From the NCBI GenBank assembly GCA_016218275.1, contig JACREK010000030.1, positions 1 to 11,422 on the forward strand: a stretch of 11,422 nt of DNA. The letters run 5' to 3'. Within the stretch, counting starts at the first letter, position 1; each line of letters opens with the position of its first letter. Below are positions 6,329 to 11,422 of the stretch, one piece after another. The position numbers were made by a program, and so were the translations under genes. The notes beneath the pieces are model-generated. The model was given only the letters and a program-made list of their open reading frames with translations, had not been told where the DNA came from and searched no databases. This stretch comes from Candidatus Gottesmanbacteria bacterium (GTDB taxonomy: Bacteria; Patescibacteriota; Microgenomatia; 2-02-FULL-39-11).

Positions 6329-6889
6329 TCAGGAAGATGGGGCAATTTGTTGTATCGCCTGATGTGTGATTCCTAGGGCATCATTTAGTCTTTTTTGGTA
6401 AGTCTCATCACTAGTTAAAGATATTATTTTGGTAATTATTTCTATATGTTTTTTAGCAGCCAAACCGACTTTATCAGATAGTCCAGGAGGAGGATCTCCT
6501 ACTTTTCCAAGCTCTACAATACCAACTGCAGACAGAAGAAGATATTTTTCTCCTTTAGTGATGGTATCAATACCCAATTCAAATTTTCCCTTTTCCCAAA
6601 GAAGCTGTCCCATAACCAGTCTTTTATCTGAAAAAAGCAGATTTAATTGTATTTTCTTAACAGAATCACGGGTAAAAATGAGCAAAATTCTGTCTCTTAC
6701 CACTTTGAGAAAATAAAGCGGGTTATCAGGCAAGATTCCGGGATACGGCAGTACATACTCTACTGTAGGCGTTGGAGTAGGAGTAATAGTGGGTAGAGGA
6801 TTTTTTATTGCTCCTAAAACACTTCCCGCGGAGGAAAAGACAAAAGAGAAAACTAATATCAAAATTGAAAGTAAGATTTTTCCCTTCAT
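6329..6889 (-). CDS. Exported DUF5667-like protein of unknown function
   Basis: The 186-residue product starts with a clear signal peptide: MKGK followed by a hydrophobic stretch (5-20) and a likely cleavage near SVLGA (23-27). A Pro/Thr linker comes next (TITPTPTPTVEY, 34-45). The segment YPGILPDNPLYFLKVVRDR (49-67) is the DUF5667 signature I recognise, common in actinobacteria and Candidate Phyla Radiation genomes. A helical, charged remainder follows to residue 186. No lipobox Cys and no second membrane segment are seen, so it is probably secreted or surface-held. It has its own promoter inside the end of thpR. Function unknown; the family call rests on memory of the motif. Confidence 0.8.
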   Translation of the reverse strand: MKGKILLSILILVFSFVFSSAGSVLGAIKNPLPTITPTPTPTVEYVLPYPGILPDNPLYFLKVVRDRILLIFTRDSVKKIQLNLLFSDKRLVMGQLLWEKGKFELGIDTITKGEKYLLLSAVGIVELGKVGDPPPGLSDKVGLAAKKHIEIITKIISLTSDETYQKRLNDALGITHQAIQQIAPSS

Positions 6890-6902
6890 GACGTCTTTTT
6901 TT

Positions 6903-6931
6903 ATTATATAACTTCTTTAATATAATGCAAA
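6903..6931 (-). promoter_or_regulatory. Predicted promoter of the DUF5667 gene
   Basis: TATAAT (6908-6903) is a perfect -10, with TTTGCA (6931-6926) 17 bp upstream as a weak -35. It overlaps the last codons of thpR. The start codon at 6889 lies 13 nt after the -10, leaving a leader of only about 6 nt and no room for an SD. Confidence 0.5.
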
Positions 6932-7537
6932 TTGGGATACCGGAGTATAAATGGGTCCGTTAGGTGTTAAAGCGCTGTTTATCAGGGCAATTGCGGAAAC
7001 AGAAAAAGGTTTGGGCAAAATAAATTGTTCCGTGTTCATAATTTGTTTTATCCTTTGCAAGATTTTTTGCTCTATATGTTTGCCGCGGCCAACAGTAATG
7101 TGCGGGGTAAACTCTCTTCTTTCTTTTTTAAAGCCGAGATTTTCCATCTCAATATCAAGTTGTCTAACTAACAATTCAAGTTGAGGAGTGGTTTTTGCTC
7201 CTAACCAGACAATTAACTGTTCTCTTTCAAAAAATCCCAACTTCTCAAAAACCAGTTCAAAAGGCTTTATCCCAACACTACTCTTCTCTATTCCTTGTTT
7301 AATTTTTTCTACTATATCATCTTTGTAATTTTGAATTTTGGATTTTGAATTTATTTGGGATTTGGTGCTTTGAATTTGGAATTTCTTTTTGATGTTTCCC
7401 AAAAATTTAATCGTTAAATGGATATTTTCTTTCCTCGTCCAGGCAACTTGCGGAAAATCAGAAACTAACTTCTCAATGGTCTTTCCAATTTCTTCTTTTA
7501 GTTCTTCAGAAAAGTTAATGGCAACAAAGAGGCGCAT
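6917..7537 (-). CDS. thpR: RNA 2',3'-cyclic phosphodiesterase (2H phosphoesterase, LigT/ThpR family)
   Basis: The family hydrolyses 2',3'-cyclic phosphate ends of RNA to 2'-phosphates. Both catalytic HxTx motifs are present: HLTIKFLG (40-47) and HITVGRGK (146-153), about 105 residues apart. The start MRLFVAINFS at 7537 fits the family; an open frame upstream to 7627 overlaps the preceding gene and looks artificial. At 206 residues it is longer than the usual 180-190, because an insertion rich in Gln, Lys, Ser and Ile (about 53-71) follows the first motif. It begins 7 nt after the stop of the ribbon-helix-helix gene without its own SD, so it is probably translated from that mRNA. The in-vivo substrate is unknown. 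Confidence 0.92.
   Translation of the reverse strand: MRLFVAINFSEELKEEIGKTIEKLVSDFPQVAWTRKENIHLTIKFLGNIKKKFQIQSTKSQINSKSKIQNYKDDIVEKIKQGIEKSSVGIKPFELVFEKLGFFEREQLIVWLGAKTTPQLELLVRQLDIEMENLGFKKERREFTPHITVGRGKHIEQKILQRIKQIMNTEQFILPKPFSVSAIALINSALTPNGPIYTPVSQFALY
7325..7384. repeat. AT-rich repeat element in frame inside thpR
   Basis: The plus strand reads as iterated words: TTTTGAATTTTGGATTTTG, then ATTTGGGATTTGG, then TTTGAATTTGGAATTT. From memory this style (GGATTTTGAATTTGGAATT) is a widespread intergenic bacterial repeat. Here it lies inside thpR without breaking the frame and encodes about residues 53-71 (FQIQSTKSQINSKSKIQ and on), directly after the first catalytic motif. Confidence 0.6.
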
Positions 7538-7544
7538 AAAAAAC

Positions 7545-7730
7545 TTATAAAGATTTTTGGTTATATTTTTTGCCTTTTTGGGGTATTTTAATTGTCTGGC
7601 GGGGATAAAGTATATTTCGAAGAGCATCTCTAATCAGTTCACTTATGGACATATAGCCTTTCTTTTCTACGTATCTTTTTGCATCCTGATACATGGTTTT
7701 AGGTAAAGAAATATTGATTGTAGTAGTCAT
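7545..7730 (-). CDS. Ribbon-helix-helix (CopG/ParD-like) DNA-binding protein
   Basis: The 61-residue product has the fold's layout: strand TINISLP (4-10), helix KTMYQDAKRYVEKK (11-24), turn GYMS and second helix SISELIRDALRNIL (28-41), then a basic tail. Such proteins are autorepressors or antitoxins. I place the start at ATG 7730 (MTTTINIS), exactly 8 nt after a good -10 box; the longer frame to 7775 would begin upstream of the transcription start. No typical toxin follows: the next gene, 7 nt away, is thpR. It probably represses its own operon through the inverted repeat at 7741-7757. Confidence 0.85.
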   Translation of the reverse strand: MTTTINISLPKTMYQDAKRYVEKKGYMSISELIRDALRNILYPRQTIKIPQKGKKYNQKSL

Positions 7731-7738
7731 ATACATAT

Positions 7739-7768
7739 ATTGTATGCAATCCATACATAATTTGTCAA
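7739..7768 (-). promoter_or_regulatory. Promoter and operator of the RHH-thpR operon
   Basis: TTGACA (7768-7763) and TACAAT (7744-7739) are 18 bp apart. The inverted repeat TGTATG-CAATC-CATACA (7741-7757) overlaps the spacer and -10, and further TGTA/TACA half-sites continue to the start codon. It fits autorepression by the ribbon-helix-helix protein. With ATG 8 nt beyond the -10, the transcript is probably leaderless. Confidence 0.7.
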
Positions 7769-7804
7769 TCATCAATTTTCTTTACTTATAAATTTCCGTA
7801 TAAC

Positions 7805-7975
7805 CTATTTACTTTCTTTTTTCCCAGATGCTGACTTATCAGAAACTGCCTCGAGGATGCGGTCAAGAGTGTGAGCAACATGAGATACATCAGACATGAT
7901 AAATTCCAACACATCAGAAGTCTTTAATCTTCGTAAAGACTGTTTCTGCCTTTTGGTCTGTTTATCTTCTGCCAT
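7805..7975 (-). CDS. Small charged protein of unknown function (56 aa)
   Basis: I do not recognise a family. The start is ATG 7975 (MAEDKQTKRQ), because a strong SD, AGGAGG (7988-7983), lies 7 nt upstream. A longer in-frame reading to 8047 would run through the leader hairpin. The product has a basic N-terminal stretch (6-18), a predicted amphipathic helix, DVLEFIMSDVSHVAHTLDRI (21-40), and a lysine/serine-rich tail; no signal peptide or Cys. It is the only gene here with a textbook SD. The sequenced neighbours give no functional hint; it is divergent from the XRE regulator. Confidence 0.7.
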   Translation of the reverse strand: MAEDKQTKRQKQSLRRLKTSDVLEFIMSDVSHVAHTLDRILEAVSDKSASGKKESK

Positions 7976-7982
7976 ATTCTCA

Positions 7983-8035
7983 CCTCCTGCCATTTTAGGT
8001 TTTCTTTTAAGGCAGGCAGTAAAAAAAGAAAACCT
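7983..8035 (-). promoter_or_regulatory. Leader hairpin and SD of the 56-aa protein gene
   Basis: AGGTTTTCTTTT (7997-8008) and AAAAGAAAACCT (8024-8035) form a perfect 12-bp inverted repeat that ends 8 nt before the SD. The loop on the mRNA strand contains CTGCCTGCC (from 8011-8019), whose CCTGCC can pair with GGCAGG (7991-7986), overlapping the SD. That would form a pseudoknot-like structure able to mask the ribosome site. Confidence 0.5.
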
Positions 8036-8217
8036 GCTTTTTGACAAAAAGCAAATTCATATCTAACCTAGTAATCTTTTGAGCGTCTACCCGGAAGAAA
8101 ACGGTAAAAATAAGTAATACTTAAAGTATCTAGGTTATTATTATAATCTATTTCAATATAAAAGCAAGATATATCTGGTAAAGAAATACCTAGCAATCTA
8201 TTAACCTTTAGATTGTT
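8036..8217. promoter_or_regulatory. Divergent control region upstream of the XRE regulator and the 56-aa gene
   Basis: It holds several palindromes: GCTTTTTGACAAAAAGC (8036-8052); TAACCTAG (about 8064-8071) against CTAGGTTA (8130-8137); ATACTTAAAGTAT (8117-8129); and CAATCTA/TAGATTG (8194-8200, 8209-8215) just before the XRE start. ATTATAAT (8140-8147) offers a -10 on both strands, with only weak -35 boxes. These are probable regulator binding sites, but exact promoters are uncertain. Confidence 0.45.
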
Positions 8218-8430
8218 ATGAACTATAACTTTCTTTACCAAAAACTTGGGAAAAGAATAGAAGAGCTAAGAAAAGAGAAAGGATTAACTCAAGAAGAGCT
8301 GGCGGAAAAAGCAGGGCTGCACAGAGCTTATTATTGGGATATAGAAAATGGAAGAAATATCTCGATTAAAACAGCTTATAACCTTGCCCGTGCACTGGGA
8401 ATACTTCTCTCTGACCTTTTTGCTTTTTAA
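8218..8430 (+). CDS. XRE-family (Cro/CI-type) helix-turn-helix regulator
   Basis: The 70-residue protein is almost entirely one HTH domain: KRIEELRKEKGLTQEELAEK (12-31) with the scaffold and first helix of the motif, AGLHRAYYWDIENGR (32-46) with the recognition helix, and ISIKTAYNLARALGILLSDLF (48-68) closing the fold. Length and order are typical of stand-alone XRE repressors. No SD is visible; the 7-bp inverted repeat at 8194-8215 directly before the start is a likely self-operator. It precedes the HD and PEP-utilising genes on the same strand by 133 bp, but those have their own promoter, so control of them is only a possibility. Confidence 0.93.
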   Translation: MNYNFLYQKLGKRIEELRKEKGLTQEELAEKAGLHRAYYWDIENGRNISIKTAYNLARALGILLSDLFAF

Positions 8431-8452
8431 AAAGGCCACCGGTTTTTCCAGT

Positions 8453-8480
8453 TTTTCTTCCAAAAACCCACCAGCTCATA
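8453..8480. repeat. Direct repeat, copy 1, upstream of the HD/PEP-utiliser pair
   Basis: TTTTCTTCC...CCACCAGCTCATA matches 10619-10647 with one mismatch and one gap. The last 15 bases, ACCCACCAGCTCATA, are identical. It lies between the XRE stop and the promoter at 8538. The rest of 8431-8563 holds only that promoter. Confidence 0.7.
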
Positions 8481-8537
8481 GACATAATGCAATTAAATAT
8501 CTCTCCCGACAGGACGTTTCAATACAACTTGTCTATT

Positions 8538-8546
8538 TGCTATAAT
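8538..8546 (+). promoter_or_regulatory. Extended -10 promoter of the HD-domain gene
   Basis: TGCTATAAT is a perfect extended -10 (TGN plus TATAAT at 8541-8546). The -35 is poor (TTTCAA at 8517-8522, 18 bp spacing). Transcription would start near 8553, so a TTG codon at 8546 cannot be the start and ATG 8564 is preferred. Confidence 0.6.
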
Positions 8547-8563
8547 TGACGAGATCGTTAGAT

Positions 8564-9130
8564 ATGCTTACAGATTTTCATCATTTTAAAGGAAACAGTC
8601 TTTCCAGATCCGAGAAGATTCAAAGGATTGTCACTGAAATGATTTTGACAAGTAAACTACCGGATGAGAAACGGGAGAACTCAATTATCTGGGAACTCAA
8701 ACATCATGCCGGAACAGTACAGATTGGAAGAATACTGGCGCAGAAAAGAAATCTTGATACAGAACTTGCAGAAATTATTTGTGTTTTACATGATATATAT
8801 GCAATTGTAGAAGGAAAATACAACAATCATGCAAAATTGGGTGCTGGAATTGCTAAAAAAATCCTTAAAAACTCAAAAGATTTTACCCAGCAAGAAATTG
8901 CTACTATTACAGAAGCAATCTCTCACCATAGCGAGAAAGATGTTTATACTGATAAACCTTATGTAGAACTTGCCAAAGACGCGGATGTTTTTGAATGTTC
9001 TCTTTACCAGGGAGCCGAAGGATTCTATCGCCTGCACAAACCGGAACCGGTTTTTAAAGAATATGTAAAAAGGATAAAAAAAGTTAGGAAAGAATTAGGT
9101 CTTGCCCAAGATAATATTTTTAGAGGGTAG
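8564..9130 (+). CDS. HD-domain metal-dependent phosphohydrolase, substrate unknown
   Basis: The 188-residue protein carries the HD-superfamily metal-binding pattern: His47/His48 (LKHHAGTV), His76-Asp77 (CVLHDIYA), His89 (NNHAKLG), His121/His122 (ISHHSEKD) and Asp139/Asp141 (AKDADVFE). HD enzymes cleave phosphate esters, often of nucleotides; nothing here fixes the substrate. I chose ATG 8564 because a TTG start at 8546 lies within the -10 box. No SD is seen and the leader is about 10 nt. Its stop is 1 nt before the ATG of the PEP-utilising gene, so the two are translationally coupled and probably act in one pathway. Confidence 0.85.
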   Translation: MLTDFHHFKGNSLSRSEKIQRIVTEMILTSKLPDEKRENSIIWELKHHAGTVQIGRILAQKRNLDTELAEIICVLHDIYAIVEGKYNNHAKLGAGIAKKILKNSKDFTQQEIATITEAISHHSEKDVYTDKPYVELAKDADVFECSLYQGAEGFYRLHKPEPVFKEYVKRIKKVRKELGLAQDNIFRG

Positions 9131-9131
9131 C

Positions 9132-10577
9132 ATGTCAAATATTCCAACTCCTATATTCCAAAAGAGACTTGCAAAAATCTCCTGGAAAAAAATTTATGCA
9201 CGGGAATACGGCGTTCAATATTCGGAGATGGCAATTCTTTGCCTTTCTCACAAAGCTTCTTACCATATCCCCCAACCCTCAGTTGACCAAATCGTCATCC
9301 CCGAAGGAAACAATACCGCTTTTTATATTGATGAAACTTCCTGGGCGAAATTGGTGGAATCACTTAATAATAAATACACCTCCCATTTAAAAAAGCTTGA
9401 GGATTATGAAAAACAATTTATCAGAGACGGAAAAAGTTATTTGGAAACCGCCAAAAAAATTTCCGAGTTCAATCTTAAGAATTTATCAAATGCAAAGATT
9501 TCCTCAATTTATCAAGATTATCAAAACAAACTATTCCGTTATTCTGTCTTCGCCTGGACGTCTTTTATATTAAATAACTATGTAGCAGAACGGGCAATTC
9601 AAATTCTTGATAAATATATTAAAAAGGAAAAAAGAGAAGCGGAGAGGGAAGATATCATTGGTGCGCTTTTCCACCCTCAAAAAAAAGCGGCTATCCTGCA
9701 ACTTCAATATGAGGTAGAGAATTTCTGCGGGAAACTAAGCAGAAAGCAATTTTCCAATTTATATGAACGGTTTAAGTGGCTCTCCTGTTTGGACATTCAC
9801 AATAAACCATGGACAAAAGATGAGTTTGAAAAACATATCCAATCATTTGGTAAATCATCAAAGAAAAAAACTGTTCCTTTTGGCAAATATGCAAGCAGTC
9901 TGAAAATAAATCCGGAAGACCTTGATTATCTATTGATGGCACAAAAGTTTGTTTATATCAAAGACGCCCGGGATGACTTCCGCCGTCAAGGAGTTTATTT
10001 TGCGCGTAATCTTTTTACAGAAACAGCAAGAAGAATGGCAATCAAACCGGAGGAAACTACTTATCTTCAGGAAAATGAAATCGTTTCCTTTCTTTCTGGG
10101 AAGAGTAATCATTTCCAGAAGTTAATTTCCGAACGTAAAAAAGGCTTTGTTTTATATTTAGACACAAATAAAAAGCTTGTTTGTCTTCAAGGAAAGGACA
10201 TAACAAAAGTACTATCTACTTTTCACCTATTAAGTAAAGAAGAAGAAATCAAAGAAATCAGTGGAACAGTCGCTTCCAAAGGAAAAGCAATAGGAATTGT
10301 AACAATTATCCGCGGAGTTAAAGACCTGGAAAAAGTTAAGGAAGGCAATATCTTAGTAGCAGTCACTACCCATCCCGACTATGTTCCGGCGATGAGAATT
10401 GCCGCCGCCATAATTACAGATGAAGGCGGCATCACCAGCCACGCGGCAATTGTTTCCAGAGAATTCGGTATACCCTGTATCGTCGGCACAAAAAATGCTA
10501 CGAGAGTTCTTCATGATGGAGATAAGGTAGAAGTAGATGCTATCGCAGGTGCAGGTAAGGTAAGAAGAAAAAAGTAA
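9132..10577 (+). CDS. PEP-utilising/RPH-like protein with phosphohistidine swivel domain, no ATP-grasp domain
   Basis: Enzymes of this superfamily (PEP synthase, PPDK, rifampicin phosphotransferase) pass phosphate through a His on a mobile domain. In this 481-residue protein the C-terminus (about 375-476) is that domain, with THPDYVPAM (413-421) and the signature DEGGITSHAAIVSREFGIP (430-448), catalytic His437. The middle (about 270-370, including FVYIKDARDDFRRQG, 273-287) resembles the helical domain between ATP-grasp and swivel domains in such enzymes. No glycine-rich ATP-grasp is present in residues 1-270, which are helical and charged. Start ATG 9132 has AGAGGG 4 nt upstream and follows the HD stop by 1 nt; an earlier ATG at 9102 overlaps the HD gene. 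Substrate unknown; it may need a separate ATP-grasp partner. Confidence 0.85.
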   Translation: MSNIPTPIFQKRLAKISWKKIYAREYGVQYSEMAILCLSHKASYHIPQPSVDQIVIPEGNNTAFYIDETSWAKLVESLNNKYTSHLKKLEDYEKQFIRDGKSYLETAKKISEFNLKNLSNAKISSIYQDYQNKLFRYSVFAWTSFILNNYVAERAIQILDKYIKKEKREAEREDIIGALFHPQKKAAILQLQYEVENFCGKLSRKQFSNLYERFKWLSCLDIHNKPWTKDEFEKHIQSFGKSSKKKTVPFGKYASSLKINPEDLDYLLMAQKFVYIKDARDDFRRQGVYFARNLFTETARRMAIKPEETTYLQENEIVSFLSGKSNHFQKLISERKKGFVLYLDTNKKLVCLQGKDITKVLSTFHLLSKEEEIKEISGTVASKGKAIGIVTIIRGVKDLEKVKEGNILVAVTTHPDYVPAMRIAAAIITDEGGITSHAAIVSREFGIPCIVGTKNATRVLHDGDKVEVDAIAGAGKVRRKK

Positions 10578-10607
10578 ATACCACGCACTGTAGCGTGGTA
10601 TTTACTT
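10572..10607. terminator. Bidirectional terminator between convergent genes
   Basis: AAGTAAATACCACGC and its exact inverse are 15-bp arms around loop ACTGTA. The left arm includes the stop codon of the PEP-utilising gene. On the minus strand the stem ends in a T-run (CTTTTTTC), making a good terminator for the vapBC transcript. On the plus strand the tail is less U-rich (TATTTACTT lies inside the stem). Confidence 0.8.
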
Positions 10608-10618
10608 AAACAGACTTA

Positions 10619-10647
10619 TTTTCCTTCCAAACACCCACCAGCTCATA
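10619..10647. repeat. Direct repeat, copy 2, downstream of the HD/PEP-utiliser pair
   Basis: TTTTCCTTCC...CCACCAGCTCATA is the partner of 8453-8480, 2.17 kb away. It lies between the bidirectional terminator and the VapC stop. On the minus strand both copies could encode YELVG(V/F)WK(E/K)N close to a stop, so they may be remnants of one gene's 3' end. Confidence 0.7.
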
Positions 10648-10654
10648 AAGACAA

Positions 10655-11050
10655 TCAAGTAGTCAGCTTCTTATATTCTTTGCTTAACTTTTTGTCAAAA
10701 GTGGCAAAAGAGGAGGCATTATTTGCTTGAGAATATACTAGATTAAAAGAGTCAACCAAACTTAATGTGCTTTTCTCAAAAATATGAAGCGTTTCTGCCA
10801 ATAACCTCCCATTCTCAAATTGAATATAATCCATTGATAAAATATCAATAAGTAATGGGATTACCTGCGATTTTTTCTTTGCGTAAGAAGAAGATAGCAC
10901 CCAATATACTTCAAAAAATACTATTGTTGAGGTAAATAACTGTATCTTACCCAAAGCTCCCCTCTCAAATAGTTCTGCGGCTTTTTTAGCTTGTTGCTTT
11001 ATATCCCTTAATAAGAACCGTAGAAAATAATTCGTATCAACGAAAACCAT
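10655..11050 (-). CDS. vapC: VapC-like PIN-domain ribonuclease toxin
   Basis: PIN-domain toxins of this type cut RNA (tRNA or rRNA in studied cases) and block translation. The 131-residue protein has the four acidic active-site residues in the usual order: Asp5 (VFVDTNYF), Glu47 (VFFEVYW), Asp100 (LSLVDSFNL) and Asp119 (FATFDKKL). Length is typical for VapC. Its ATG lies within the last codons of the antitoxin gene (14-bp overlap), the standard toxin-antitoxin coupling. Transcription would end at the hairpin 10572-10607. The catalytic set is intact, so the toxin is probably active; the target RNA is unknown. Confidence 0.92.
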   Translation of the reverse strand: MVFVDTNYFLRFLLRDIKQQAKKAAELFERGALGKIQLFTSTIVFFEVYWVLSSSYAKKKSQVIPLLIDILSMDYIQFENGRLLAETLHIFEKSTLSLVDSFNLVYSQANNASSFATFDKKLSKEYKKLTT

Positions 11051-11300
11051 ATTTCTTGGAGAAGTGTTCTTTTCTCGCTTTTTCTATCATTTGATCTGTA
11101 GTAAGACCTTTGAAACGCCTTGGTACTTTAACCGATCCGGCTAACTTATCTAGTAGTTTTAAATAGGAGATAATCTTTATGGCACCATTTTCTTCCACAA
11201 CCTTCACTTTTTCTCCCTCTTGTAGTCCTAGCTTGCGGAAGATCTTAACCGGAATAGTCAACTGTCTTTTGCTGGTGATGGTTGCCATCTCTTGTAACAT
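11037..11300 (-). CDS. AbrB/SpoVT-fold antitoxin of the VapBC pair
   Basis: The N-terminal part is a swapped-hairpin (AbrB/MazE-type) DNA-binding domain: MATITSKRQLTIPVKIFRKL (5-24), then GLQEGEKVKVVEENGAIKII (25-44). The rest (45-87), with KGLTTDQMIEKARKEHFSKK (64-83), is charged and helical and should wrap the toxin. I use ATG 11300, giving 87 residues, because it lies exactly 8 nt after a perfect -10, which suggests a leaderless mRNA; a second Met four codons in (11288) is a sound alternative matching related proteins. It overlaps vapC by 14 bp. It should repress its own promoter, with VapC as co-repressor. Confidence 0.9.
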   Translation of the reverse strand: MLQEMATITSKRQLTIPVKIFRKLGLQEGEKVKVVEENGAIKIISYLKLLDKLAGSVKVPRRFKGLTTDQMIEKARKEHFSKKYGFR

Positions 11301-11337
11301 ACAAGGAAATTATATACTTGCAAGGAATTTCTGTCAA
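11291..11337 (-). promoter_or_regulatory. Consensus promoter and operators of the VapBC pair
   Basis: TTGACA (11337-11332) and TATAAT (11314-11309) are both perfect, 17 bp apart. Two palindromes flank the -10: CTTGCAAG (11317-11324) in the spacer and CTTGTAACATACAAG (11291-11305) over the start codon. A direct repeat, TTCCTTG, occurs twice. This fits strong but tightly autorepressed expression. Confidence 0.8.
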
Positions 11338-11347
11338 GGTAAGGAAA

Positions 11348-11422
11348 TTACTCCCATTCCATTGTTGCTGGCGGCTTGGTGGTGATATCGTAGACTACTC
11401 TGACGACTTCAAAAACTTCAGT
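11348..11422 (-). CDS. guaA: GMP synthase (glutamine-hydrolysing), C-terminal end only
   Basis: The last 24 codons plus the TAA stop are visible; the gene begins outside the window. The peptide ends VVRVVYDITTKPPATMEWE, which matches the highly conserved GuaA C-terminus (VVYDISSKPPATIEWE in many bacteria) and contributes to the dimer and substrate-binding end of the ATP-pyrophosphatase half. GuaA converts XMP to GMP with glutamine and ATP. It stops 11 bp before the -35 of the antitoxin promoter and has no obvious terminator of its own, so read-through into the antitoxin gene is possible. Confidence 0.93.
   Translation of the reverse strand, partial: TEVFEVVRVVYDITTKPPATMEWE

Noticed and set aside
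7538..7627. Longer N-terminus for ThpR starting at 7627
   Set aside because: It overlaps the coding sequence of the RHH gene, and the family begins with the MRLFVAI-type strand at 7537.

Overview
The window looks like a chromosomal piece of a Candidate Phyla Radiation bacterium, perhaps Microgenomates (Patescibacteria). This is inference from style: short genes, AT-rich spacers with few Shine-Dalgarno (SD) sites, a DUF5667-type exported protein, an intein-rich B12-dependent ribonucleotide reductase and small dispersed repeats. No rRNA or tRNA gene is visible to settle it. The standard genetic code fits, with TAA, TAG and TGA all used as stops.

Positions 1-6220, all minus strand, form a deoxyribonucleotide module read from right to left. 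A leader with promoter, inverted repeat, intrinsic terminator and 24-bp tandem repeats (about 6001-6220) precedes nrdR (5562-6008). It is followed by nrdJ, a class II ribonucleotide reductase carrying two LAGLIDADG inteins (657-5471), and then the start of a PduO-type cob(I)alamin adenosyltransferase (1-515, cut by the window edge). The transferase makes the adenosylcobalamin that NrdJ needs, and NrdR is the nucleotide-sensing repressor, so cofactor supply, enzyme and regulator lie together. No cobalamin synthesis gene is visible.

Positions 6329-7975, minus strand, hold a DUF5667-like exported protein, a 2H phosphoesterase (thpR) placed 7 nt behind a ribbon-helix-helix regulator with its own promoter and operator, and a small unrecognised protein whose mRNA has a striking leader hairpin.

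Positions 8218-10577, plus strand, hold an XRE-type regulator, then an HD-domain hydrolase and a PEP-utilising/RPH-like protein that lacks an ATP-grasp domain. The last two are 1 nt apart and sit between two near-identical 28-29 bp direct repeats. A bidirectional terminator separates them from the convergent VapBC-type toxin-antitoxin pair (10655-11300, minus). The last 25 codons of guaA (GMP synthase) enter from the right edge.

The most unusual features are the nrdR leader, with a possible attenuator and two MKCLY mini-ORFs made by tandem duplication of the nrdR start, and the short repeat elements that have entered nrdJ and thpR in frame. Others are the redox cysteine of NrdJ doubling as the +1 residue of intein 1, and two genes whose start codon lies exactly 8 nt after a good -10 box, which suggests leaderless mRNAs.
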